Both the position numbers and the translations under genes were made by a program. Positions 32,423-43,224 of a stretch of DNA of 64,000 nt are shown here, piece by piece. A model generated the notes under the pieces. It was not told the DNA's origin. It saw only the letters and a program-made list of their open reading frames with translations, and did not search any database. The DNA lies in NCBI RefSeq assembly GCF_902148855.1, contig NC_043978.1:1565152-1629151 (forward strand). The letters are read 5' to 3'. The stretch is from Sphaeramia orbicularis. Its lineage: Eukaryota; Chordata; Actinopteri; Kurtiformes; Apogonidae. The stretch's first letter is position 1, and every line of letters begins with the position of its first letter.

Positions 32423-32873
32423 ATAAGTTTTTGGGCTGTTCTCTTTTTTTTTTTTTTTTTATTGGATAATTTTTTGGGCTGTTCTCTTTTTTTTCTTGTA
32501 GTTGATAATGTTTTTGGCTGTTCTCTTTTTTTCTTATAGTGGATAATTTTTTGGGCTGTTCTATTTTTTTTTTTTTTTTTTGGATAATTTTTTGGGCTGT
32601 TGTCTTTTTTTCTTATAGTGGATAATTTTTTGGGCTGTTATCTTTTTTCTTATAGTGGATAATTTTTTGGGTTGTTCTCTTTTTTTCTTATAGTGGATAA
32701 TTTTTTTGGCTGTTATCTTTTTTTTCTTATAGTGGATAATTTTTTGGGCTGTTCTCTTTTTTTTCTTATAGTGGATAATTTTTTGGGCTGTTCTCTTTTT
32801 TTTCTTATAGTGGATAATTTTTTGGGCTGTTCTCTTTTATTTTTTTCTTATAGTGGATAATTTTTGGGCCGTT
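32423..32873. repeat. Minisatellite, ~40-bp unit
   Basis: About ten copies of a unit built from TGGATAATTTTTTGGGCTGT and TCTTTTTTTCTTATAG, differing mainly in T-run length. It ends at GGGCCGTTGCACC. Confidence 0.95.
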
Positions 32874-33411
32874 GCACCTCTGGGCCACCGTAGTTTAGAG
32901 CCCTTACTATTAAGTTACCATTTCATGTAAATGATTTCTTGGTTAAAGGAAAACATGCTGATAGGTTGGATGGAAATCTGTCTATGAATGGGTGGATGTT
33001 AGCAGAGGGACGTTATCATTTCTACTGCAGGCTGTGGCCACTAGAGGGCGTAGTATTATCAGTTAGAGTAAAAGTCAGTCAGAGATGTGGTGAAATAATG
33101 ATGGAATAGAAACCTAACTGAAGTAACCCGTGCAGTGCGCCAGCTGTGCACTTTGAAAATAAAACTTTTTAGTTATTTATAGGTTGTTGTTGTTTTTTTT
33201 TTTTGGGGGGGGGGGGGGGGCGGGGGGTTGTTATTGTTTTTATATCAGTATTTTATTATTTTGCTGACAGTCAGGGACCTGAGTGTACAATGTTTTTTTC
33301 ATTTGTGTGTATTCTATATGCTGAAATGACAAATAAATGTGAATGTGATCTGAATCAGAATCCGACTGTACACATCAGTATCTGGTCACACCACAGGACG
33401 GACACACTGCC
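32874..33411. other. Non-coding; T-run and G-run near 33200
   Basis: A poly-T run directly followed by about 16 G's at 33190-33225. No gene recognised. Confidence 0.5.
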
Positions 33412-34030
33412 TTCCAAAACTATTCATCCCCCTTGAACTTTTCCACATTTTTCACATTATAACCACAAACTTAAATGTATTTTATTGGGATTTTATGTGA
33501 TGGACCAAGACGATGTAGGTCATAAGTGTGAAGTGGAAGGAAACAGCATCCCCACAGTGTGATGCTGCCACCACATGTTCCACAGTGGGGACGGTGTGTT
33601 CATGGACAGTGTTTTTGTGGGTTTTGCCACACATAGTGTTTTGCATGTAGGCTAAAAACCTGTGTGTCTTACATGGCTTTGGGCAAACAGGCTTTCTTTG
33701 AGCTACTACTCCTCCATAAAAGCCAGATTTATGGAGTGCTCGATAGTTGTCTATGGACATCCCGTCCCAGCTGAGCTGTGGATCTGTGCAGCTCCTCCTC
33801 AGTTCCCATGAGCCTTTGAGGTGCGTCTTAGATTAAAGTCGTCCTGGTCCAGGCCGTAGATGCGCGTCCATGTCTCGGTAGGTCTACACTTGTGCCATCC
33901 TCTGTGACGTATGGACTGAACAGATCCCTGTGACATGTTCAAACTGCTTTAAACTGGGCTGTTCTTTCAGCCTTCATGCTGCTGTTTGCTCACTGCCGAA
34001 ACTCTCAGGCCTTCACAGAACAGCTGTATT
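33412..34030 (-). mobile_element. Degraded Tc1-like transposon
   Basis: The left edge (AAAACTATTCATCCCCCTTG, TATTTTATTGGGATTTTATG) and the minus-strand reading (HKSGFYGGVVAQRKP, then TVPTVEH) match the ends and transposase region of a common fish Tc1/mariner family. The frame is broken, and the far end merges into the element starting at 34047. Confidence 0.7.
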
Positions 34031-34655
34031 TACACTGAGACTGAAGAATAAAAATGTACATGATATAGTCTAAATGTTGTTTAAAATTAACGTTTAATTG
34101 CAACATATTATAGCAAACCATAACACAATCAAAAACAAATTTTCAGCCAAATAAAATGTCTCTGTTTTGAATGTTAGGGGTTGCCTGAAATTTCTAATAA
34201 TTTATTAAAAAAAAACAACAATGTAAAAATTAAAACTTACTAATAAAAATGCACATTATATAGTCCAAATGTTGTCTAAAATTAACATTTATTTGCAACA
34301 TAGTATAGTAAACTATTACATGATCAAAAACAAATTAATTTTAGCCCCCCCCCAAAAAAGTCTCCGTTTTGAATGTCTGGGGTCGCCTGAAATTTCTAAT
34401 TTATTTAAAAAAAAAAAAAAAAAAGGAAAAATTAAAACTTACTAATGAAAATGTACATTATATAGTCTAAATGTTGTCTAAAATTAACTTTTTTTGCAGC
34501 ATATTATAGCAAACCATAACATGATCAAGAACAAATTAATTTCAGCCAAATAAAATGTCTCTGTTTTGAATGTCTGGGGTCGCCTGAAATTTCTAATAAT
34601 TTATTTTAAAAAATGTAAAAAATTAAACTTACTAATAAAAATGTATATTATATAG

Positions 34656-35262
34656 TAGGCCTGTAACGGTTCATGTACCGAACCGAACCCTTTCGGTACA
34701 CACCTGTTCGGTTCGGTACACAGCTGTTCTGAAACAGCACAGAATGATGAGAAAAAGAAAAAGGAACGAAAGGCGTCGTTCGATGCACAACTTTAAATCT
34801 GCACAAGTTCCACACGGACATATGGAACTAGTGCACAACGACCCGAAATCTGAAATAACAGCTGATATAAGGTTAAAAAAAAAAACAACAAATCTGATGT
34901 GAACCTGAAGGGAACAGACTGCAGACCCTCCAGCATCAGTCCAGTCCAGTTTGGATCAGTTCAGGTTCAGGTGAAAGACAACAACCAGGAAAGAGACGGA
35001 GAGAAGACGGACGTTGTTTGGCCCCGAGGAACTACGGTAGTTCTGAAACACTGACACTAGCTCTCTCTCTCTCTCTCTCACACACTGTATAATAGAGGAA
35101 TAGAACCTGGGAGTTGGAAGTTGTGAAGGAGTTGAAAGGATGTAAAGTTTCACTTTCGTTTCACGGCAGCGTTAGTTATGGACCGCACCCCTACATATAA
35201 CAGCCCCCCCAGCAAAAACAAATAAAAGAAATCCCCCCCTCTGTGTTTTGACAAATCGCACC

Positions 35263-35299
<37 letters not shown>

Positions 35300-35784
35300 G
35301 GGCTAAACAGTTTATCTGTCCTAAAATAAATAATTAGGTTAATTTATTTGTCAGTGTTTCTCTTCAGTTTGTTTAAACAGAATACCGGTTTGCTCTCTTG
35401 TTAATGTTGCACTTCATGTGGAATTTTTTTTTTTTGTTATTTTAAAGCAGAATGTGAACTGACAGAACTGTGATTAGATTTTTGTTTGTTCAAAACTCCC
35501 TTTCAGGGAAAAGTGCAATACTAATGTTTAAAATACATTTAGTAATATTTTATTTTCTATTTGATTTATAGCAGCAGAATTATATAATTCCTGTTTTTCT
35601 ATATTCTATTGTCTCCAAAAATCGGTGGAAGAATGTTCAAAAATTCATAAATGGATTAAAGACATTTTGAGGGGTTTTCTTTCTTCCCGTACTGAACCGA
35701 AAAAAAAAAAAAAAAAAAACGAACCGTGGCTTTCAAAACCGAAAACGTACCGAACCGAAAATTTTGTGTACCGTTACAGGCCTA
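34656..35784. mobile_element. hAT element, family E (TAGGCCTGTAACGG ends)
   Basis: The ends TAGGCCTGTAACGG / CCGTTACAGGCCTA are perfect 14-bp inverted repeats, with exact 8-bp duplications TTATATAG (34648-34655 and 35785-35792). GGTTCGGTAC-rich subterminal words also pair. No transposase frame. Confidence 0.93.
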
Positions 35785-35799
35785 TTATATAGTCTAAAT

Positions 35800-36865
35800 C
35801 AGGGGTGTCCAAACTTTTTTTAAAGAGGGCCAGATCTCATAATGTGGAGATTGCCAGGGGCCAGTGGTCGCTTCAGATGTTTTTTAAACAGTAAAAATTA
35901 CATATAAAAGCGCTGTTCTACAACAATTTTATTTTCATTGTCACAATATCATTTTTTTTAAATGGCAATGTAACCAAATCTAAGCCACTCAGGTGTGAAC
36001 AAATTAAAAAAAAAAAAAAAAAATTCTGCCTTCCTTTCACATCTGGAGTCAGATAACATAGAACAAACTGTGTGGAGTATCTTAAACGTCCAAGAAGTTG
36101 ATAAAAATCTTAACCCCACATTCATTTTAAACATGACTTATATAAGTAATCATTACTCATATATTACTCAGTAATGCAAAGTCTGTTAACATTTAAGATG
36201 AAAACATATGACTCTTACTCTTGTCTTCCACAAAATCCTTCAGAAAGTAATATTTTGTGTCACATCTACAAGTACATAACACCAGCAGTTATAGGCAACT
36301 AACCTGGCAACTTGGTATCCTGCCTTGGTGGTGAGTTCATTGAACTCCCAGGTTCACATGCAGAGTCACTGTTGTGAGTTTAAAGCAGCTGGAATGTGCT
36401 TCACTTTTTCGGAGCGCTCACTCCCTGCTAGCTTGTTGTACGTGTTAGCTTGTTTTGTCTGCTAGTGTCTCTTTACATTGAATTCCTTAAACAAGACAAC
36501 AGTCTCTTGACAAATTAGGCAAACATAATCGCCTTGATTTTCAGTGAAAAAAAAATTGTAATTCCCATCTCTCCTGGAAGCGGTGGCCCTCACTGTCAAC
36601 TTTTTTTTTTTTTATTTACAGGCGCCGTGGTTAGAAATTAGCTAAAAGGGTTCACGGCAAAGTCACAGATCCAGATAGAGTTAGAGTGGTGCTGCCACCA
36701 TGAGGTGAAAGGAGGAACTGCATTTTGAACCTTTTATGATTCATGCACTCGGTTCAACAGTCCAAGCGGGCCATAAATAATACATTCTAAAACTGAAGCT
36801 GTGGGCCGTATAAAATCTGACCGCGGGCCGTGATTGGCCCCCGGGCCGGACTTTGGACATGCCTG
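35800..36865. mobile_element. hAT element, family F (CAGGGGTGTCCAAA ends)
   Basis: The ends CAGGGGTGTCCAAA / TTTGGACATGCCTG are near-perfect inverted repeats, with exact 8-bp duplications GTCTAAAT (35792-35799 and 36866-36873). Its left duplication overlaps the right duplication of the neighbouring element by one base. Confidence 0.92.
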
Positions 36866-37038
36866 GTCTAAATGTCTCAAATTAAAGTGTATTTGCAACA
36901 TAGTATAACAAACTATTACATGATCAAAAACAAATTAATTTCAGCCAAATAAAACGTCTCTGTTTTGAACGTCTGGTGTCGCCTGAAATTTGTGATGTTA
37001 AAATGGGGTCAGGAGCATAAAAAGGTTGGAAACCACTG

Positions 37039-39233
37039 ATTTAAAGTGTTAAGAAGATGAAACCCACTCAACACAAACACAGTCAGCAAGTATAGGAACA
37101 AATTTATTTCAATTTAAAACAAATACCTTGTCATTATGTTTCTCTCTTAGAAGGCGGCAATGATCATAATCATGTTCATGTTTGAATGAGGATCAGGCAA
37201 CAGTGGTTGAAACAAATACATGAAACACTTAAAAAAATATGGCAAGAGTTATGTAAATCAAGAATCGATAATAACCAACTCAAACCCTTTTGTCAGAAGG
37301 GCTCTGCTTCATTGAAAACATCCAAGCCCTCACCTCCAACACAAAAATAAACAGCACATGCATTATAATTACAGTTTCTTTAAAAACAGCAGATTATCTT
37401 TTAAATCTTCAATCTTAAATACAGATAATAAAGTCTTTGTGTGAACTTAAATCAGCTATCGTTTTAGTCTCTGGTGTGTTTGATTTAAAAGGGGGACCAT
37501 CTCAGGTGGTCGTCCTTCAGTGATGACCACAGCTTTGGCACTTACAGAGAGCCTGGCTCTACAGAGTGGGGTTGGCACACTCAGTATGATACACAATTTA
37601 CATTTGGTTTACATACAAAAAAAAAACAAAACAAAATTTTATACACCACTACACAATTGACCTTCAGGTTACACTGGAGTGAGGAAAATAAATCAAGTGG
37701 TCCTAAATAATAGTGTTCTGGTAATGCTTTATCATACAAAGAAAGCAAATCAAAAGGAACAAACTAAACAAAGCTGAGCCAAAAGTTCTGAATATGCATC
37801 GACAACATCCACGTGTGAATGATACGTTTGATTTCACGGACCCCGACTCAGAACGGCCCACAGGAAGGTGCACTGCCACCACCTGGTCCACACCGCAAAC
37901 ACTCAAATACTAGTTCCTGTCACCGACGTAAAACCTGCTCCACATTTAATGACCCGTCTGTGGTGGATCCACTGGTCTGCTTCAAGCTCAGAGTTTATAA
38001 CATGACAGAAGATTTGAAACCCTGAAAAAAAGCATCAGTTCAGTCCAGAAAAGGTTCCACTGTTGACACAGACGGTCAGGAGCTGGCTGTGGAAAACTTG
38101 GTCCTTTGTCAGATCCACTAAACTCTAACACTGGATATTTAAGACGTGGTGGTTTCAGAGCTCAGGTGAAGGCGGATTTGGTTTGAACTGATCTACACAC
38201 TGTAAACCTGGACTTCGTATTTACTAAAAGGTTTTAATTCCAATGTACTTAAATGATTTCAGTTTTATTCCATTACTATAAAATGTTCAGTATATTCTAC
38301 TAATTTGTAGACACAGTCAAACGTACGAAAACAGTTGAAGTTGAATGGATTTAAATCACTACGTTTTAGTCCTGACCACATCTTTTTTTTTACATTTATT
38401 TTCATTGTGGGTATTGTTCATGTTGTTGTAAATGTGTTCTTTTTCTGTGCAGGGGTTCAGTGGGTTGTGCTGCTAGTGTTCATTTGGACTGAATGTGTGT
38501 GTGTCAGTTTATTGGCCTTTTTGTGTTTGGTTTTGTATTTTTGCACAGCTGCACCGTGAGTCAGAGCCACAGGAAGAACTATGGATTTACTGTTCTTCTT
38601 ATATTGTTCCTGTTCAGTGTAAATCTTTATGCTTTGCCAAATTAAAAGCACTTCCTGTACTGGTAAATTATATTAAGCTAACTCCCTGCCTAATGTCCAT
38701 CCATGCTACAATGTATTAAGTTTAATAATTATGCAAAGCAATTTATATTGCAGAAGATTTTAATTTAAATCAACTTTGAATTTAATTCAATGAACTGATA
38801 TTAAGTTAATGATTCTACAAAGCAATTGACATTGGAACAAATTTTAAGTTAAATTCACTTGGCATTTAGTGTGTTGTACTTAAAATCGTAATTCCATTCA
38901 AATCAAGCATTTAAGTTTAATCCACTCAAGTTTTCATTACTCATTACTGAAATTTTTAAGGCAACGGGTTTAGAGTTACATTATTTAAAAATTTTGATGT
39001 GATAAGTTTCAACTATTTTTTTTAGTTAAATCAACTTATTGGAGTTTACAGTGCAGTTCACTTTACTGGTGGCAGTTTGTTGTTGCTGTTACTTCTGTGA
39101 AAACAGATCGAACAAACAGCTGAACTTTGGGTTGAACTCATGTCGACATCTGGAACACCCTGTCTCCTCCTCCTCCTGTGTGTCTGCTCCATTATTGGTC
39201 CATTGTTATGTTGATGATGGTGTAGTTTCTAAT
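37039..39233. other. Non-coding, probable 3'-UTR or intergenic sequence
   Basis: Lower repeat content than the flanks; no open frame of note. It may include the end of a long 3' UTR of the G-alpha gene (see the poly(A) candidate at 37103). Confidence 0.35.
37103..37108 (-). terminator. Distal candidate poly(A) signal of a minus-strand transcript
   Basis: AATAAA on the minus strand, followed about 20 nt later by the GT-rich run CTGTGTTTGTGTTGAGTGGG. If used by the G-alpha gene, the 3' UTR would be about 11 kb. Confidence 0.35.
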
Positions 39234-39241
39234 GTCTAGAC

Positions 39242-39623
39242 CAGGGGGGGTCACATTCAGTCCAGTCTGGTCTCAAATGGACTGGATCAGTAAAATAACA
39301 GCTGAACAGCCTGTAAATAATGACCACTCCAAATGTTTCTCTTTGTTTAAGTAAAATTATATTATGAAAATGTTTACATTTACAAACTACCCTTTCACAA
39401 TAAAATGTGAAAAACCTGAAATTTCTTACGAAAAGCAGCTTATGAGTCATTTCAACAAAATTACTACTCAACTTATCACTTCTCCATGTGCATCACAGAT
39501 CATAAATTTTGCAGGTTTAGAACTAAACTTGACTTGTAATTTTTTTGCCCTTTGCAAATTCATCCCACGGGCCAGAATGGAACCTACGGCAGTCCGCTGT
39601 TGGGGGTATGTTTGACACCCCCG
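39242..39623. mobile_element. hAT-like family B, short copy
   Basis: The right end GTTTGACACCCCCG is the family terminus and the left end is a worn CAGGGGGGG. Exact 8-bp duplications GTCTAGAC flank it (39234-39241 and 39624-39631). Confidence 0.88.
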
Positions 39624-39631
39624 GTCTAGAC

Positions 39632-40674
39632 TGTATCTGAATATCAGACAGGAAAATAATCAGGTCTTTAATCTCTGGTTATTTTTTCACTCTCTAATAT
39701 TCACGAAAATCACGACTGATTGAATTCTATATTTTGCTTATAAATGTAGTTCATTATCAAAGGGAAATTTCTTGTTGAAAATTCCAGCCGACAGCCGTCA
39801 CACACAGATGAGGTTTACATCCTTCCACGTGTACTTTTATGAGGTAATCTCATTTGTTCATTTATTAGTGATGAAACAGAAGATTCATACAAGTTCTAAT
39901 TAAACGAGGCTTATGCTGTCAGGGGGCAACAGCAAGGGCATATCCCTGAAATCCCCCCAGTCCTCTTCTATAGAGAAATCTATTCACGATAATTAACAGA
40001 CAATCGATATGAACTCAGTTTGAGCTACATGGACCTGATAGTGGCAGAATAATGGTCAAAGAACCAATTTTTCAAACAAAACTCCACCTAGTGAATGAAA
40101 ATGACCCCATCTGAACTCTGGATGGTAGACAGAACAGGGACATTTGTCATTTTTATCTCAGTCAGCCTATTATTGCTTGATTTATGTCCAAAGAACCGAT
40201 TTTCAACTAAAGCGGATGACTTATAATACTCATGGAGAAGCTGAAATGCACAGGGTTCTTCCACCAGGGGTCCACTATGTTGGTTATCAAGGAGAAGAAA
40301 TCCAACTAAATCTGTCGAGTTATCGCCAAAACACCAAGGAGATCCAGCGGCGGTGGACGGTGTACAGCCATTATATCCCCAAAAGTCCATTTATTGGGAT
40401 ATAATAAATTAACGTTTTTGTTTTGTAAAGAGTGTCTCAAATATGCCTAATGAAAACCTTTAAGTAACTGAACCTCTTCTTTCGTGCAGTTTGACCACTA
40501 ACTGTGGCTCGCTCAAAAGCTAACATTAGCTGCTTCTGCCTCAGTAGCTGATATTTGCTAAATCTGCCTCACTGTGTAAGGTTGGGTACCTGTATGTGTA
40601 TGAGCAGAATCTGACATTTCAATAACTACAACCAAAAAAAACTACAATTATTAAAAATTACTGGAACATATATT
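39632..40674. other. Non-coding, no recognised feature
   Basis: Two overlapping open frames of about 90-100 codons at 40088-40404 show no family resemblance that I recognise. Confidence 0.35.
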
Positions 40675-40682
40675 GGTGTAAC

Positions 40683-41204
40683 CAAGGTTATAATAGTTTT
40701 AGTTTTGACTTTTTTTTCTCTAATTCAGTTAGTTTTTATTAGTTTTTAGAGCAGGTTTGCTAGTTTTTATTAGTTTTTGTTATTTTCTAAATGCTTCGTT
40801 TTAGTTTAGCTTTAGTATTAATTTTAGTTTTGTCATATCTTTTCTCTTCTTCTCCGTCGTATTCAAATAAATCCCAGACAGGACTCTGCTGCTTTCTCCC
40901 AACTTTAGTCTCCATGTTTCCAGGTAGAGTGGGGACCAGAAGACGACTGGAAACCACAAGAAAAATTGCTTGAGGGAAATAAATCGATTTTATATCAATC
41001 TGACATTGACAAAGACGAAAACGAAGGGAATTTTATCCATAATTTTTATCCATTTTAGTTCGTTTTGTAAACACATAATACAGTTTCAGTTAGTTATGTT
41101 TTATTTCTTTTAATCATAGTTTTTATTTGTTTCAGTTAATGAAAATGTTTTTACAATTCTAGTTTTTGTCATTTCGTTAGTTTTCATTAATGATAATAAC
41201 CTTG
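40683..41204. mobile_element. Non-autonomous hAT, family A, second copy
   Basis: The ends CAAGGTTATAA / TAACCTTG match those at 12097 and are flanked by exact 8-bp duplications GGTGTAAC (40675-40682 and 41205-41212). The centre (GAGTGGGGACCAGAAGACGA) is inverted relative to the first copy. Confidence 0.92.
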
Positions 41205-41212
41205 GGTGTAAC

Positions 41213-42583
41213 ACAGCTAACAGGAAGTAGTATTTGAGTACATGCACTGAAGAAACTGGGTAGTGACATACATTTTCTTATGAAGTACAGGTCACAGGTT
41301 GTGCTCCACAGCCATGAAAGGACCAGTGATGTCATTATTCAAGGCAATGAAAGGCAAAACAGAAGAGAGCTGCAGTGACAAACACATCCAGTCTTTCTGT
41401 TTGTTTGAACGGACAAGAATCAAAGAATATAAAGGAGATGGTAGTGTCTAACAGACTGTCTTCCCCTTTCTAGCTCTAGTGTCATAAAACACACACACAT
41501 TTCAACACCGTGCTGCTGACAGTCCCACACCAACAGCCCGTCAGCCCTTTGGCCGTGTGCCACAGCTGTATTGTCAGCTTTAACATGAGTGACGGCTGTA
41601 AGTCACCGCTACAGTAATCTGAATACTATTACTGATAAATACTTGGGTATCCACATTGGTGCGCTTTGCTTAAATACTGGCGTCCTGACACGTCCACACC
41701 TCAGCTGCCTTTGCTCTGGGTTACTGTCATTTTCAGCAGGTGCAGTGGCACTAGAGAACATACTGATGGTATTCAGATAAACAGATACCACAAACCCCAT
41801 GTTTCAGACTGGTTCTCTACCTTTCACCCTAGTTTCATACTCATTTAAGAATTCCACTTTTGACTTTTTCCTTTTACGCTTGTGTTGGGCATGACGTAGT
41901 TACTTTCTCCACAGCCACAACACACTAACAGCAAAATACTAGTGGATATGTTTCAAGTGAGAAGCAAAGATTCAACGCAACAAATGACCATAGTCGCCAC
42001 TGAATGTCAGGTAGCTAAAGGCCAAATATGTAATGGGTGAAGCTTAGCATACTAGGAAACGTCTATTTCTGTGAAACCTACACCTGGTAACAAATCTGAT
42101 ACTGATCATTACAGCTGACAGAACTCCACCCCCATTGGGCCAATCATCAAAGGCTTGACCAGAGCACTTTGAGCTCCGCTGAACGACGCAAACGTGTACC
42201 TGAAAAACCCATCGGACAGAATTTCATTAATTCTAGAAGCCAATATTAACACTGACTGAAAAACAAGCTCTACAGGTGTTTAAAGTGGAATACTGTCCAA
42301 CAATGAGTCAGATTTGGACAAACGTGCAAAGACACTAGTGTAGTCTCCAACCTTTGTCGGGTGAAGCAATACTCTGTGGTGTTTGGGTAGTAGTGTGTAA
42401 TGATTAGTGTCTATACTGCATGAGGTATGACAGGTAACACTAGGAGCATTTCCATAAACATATTTAATGTGTTTCTAAACTTTCATATTAAGACATGTTT
42501 ATGGAAATAGTAAAAAAAGAAATGTTGTGAAATTAGCACACAAAAAAAAAAAAAACTTGCTTGAGGTGGTTTTTACAAAGGCT
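41213..42583. other. Non-coding, no recognised feature
   Basis: Unique-looking sequence with only short open frames. Confidence 0.35.
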
Positions 42584-42585
42584 TA

Positions 42586-43222
42586 TTAGGGCCAAATAAG
42601 AAAATAAAACCACTCATCACTACGAGAATAAAGTTGTAAAATATTGAGATAAAACCAATAATTTTATGAGAATAAAGACGAATACAGTCATAATTTTCCA
42701 AGAATGAAGTTGTAATACTACAAGAATAACATCGTAATTTAAAAACAGGCGGGAAAAACATCCTAATTTACGAGAATGAAGTCATACACACTCGTCGCAT
42801 TAATGTAGAACTTGTAACATTTTGTGAGGTTCTACTTTCATTTGGGGTTTATGCACAATGGCCAAATACTGAGCCTATTAGCCCCGCCCACCATCAACTC
42901 ATTGGCATTAGTCGAAGGACTTTGAACACAGTTTACACACGTTTGGGTTTGTTTTGTTGTAAGAACCGAACCAATTTGGAGCAAATTGCCTCTTTAGTGG
43001 CTTACAATTTCTAAATTATGACATTTTAATCGCACTACTGTAAATTTATTTTCAATATATTACAACTTTAATCTCATAAAAGTATGACATTTTCATTAAA
43101 TTATGAGCTTTTTTTTTTTTTAAAAACTACGACTTTATTCTCATGATACTATGGCTTTATTTTCAAAATATGACTTTATTTTTGTAGTGACAAGTGTTTT
43201 TATTTTTCCTAGGTGGCCCTAA
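42586..43222. mobile_element. MITE with TTAGGGCCA ends and TA duplication
   Basis: The outer ends TTAGGGCCA / TGGCCCTAA are inverted, and pairing continues for about 60 bp (ATCACTAC / GTAGTGAC, AATAAAGT / ACTTTATT). TA flanks both sides. The inner ends are made of GAGAATAAAGT-type repeats. Confidence 0.78.
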
Positions 43223-43224
43223 TA

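Larger units (their letters stand above)
34047..37038 (-). mobile_element. Family C hAT with tandem internal segments, carrying two nested hATs
   Basis: Segments starting at 34047, 34242, 34444 and 34634 repeat one ~195-bp stretch (AATAAAAATGTACATTATATAG through CCTGAAATTTCTAAT). The last resumes at 36874 and ends in GGTTGGAAACCACTG at 37038, the family C terminus. The left terminus is not visible. Inserts at 34656-35784 and 35800-36865 split the fourth segment. Confidence 0.75.

Noticed and set aside
33482-33760. Minus-strand 92-codon frame as a host gene
   Set aside because: It is a degraded piece of a Tc1-like transposase with the element's own flank.
40088-40404. Overlapping 86- and 100-codon open frames on both strands
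   Set aside because: No family resemblance; overlap on both strands suggests chance in GC-richer DNA.
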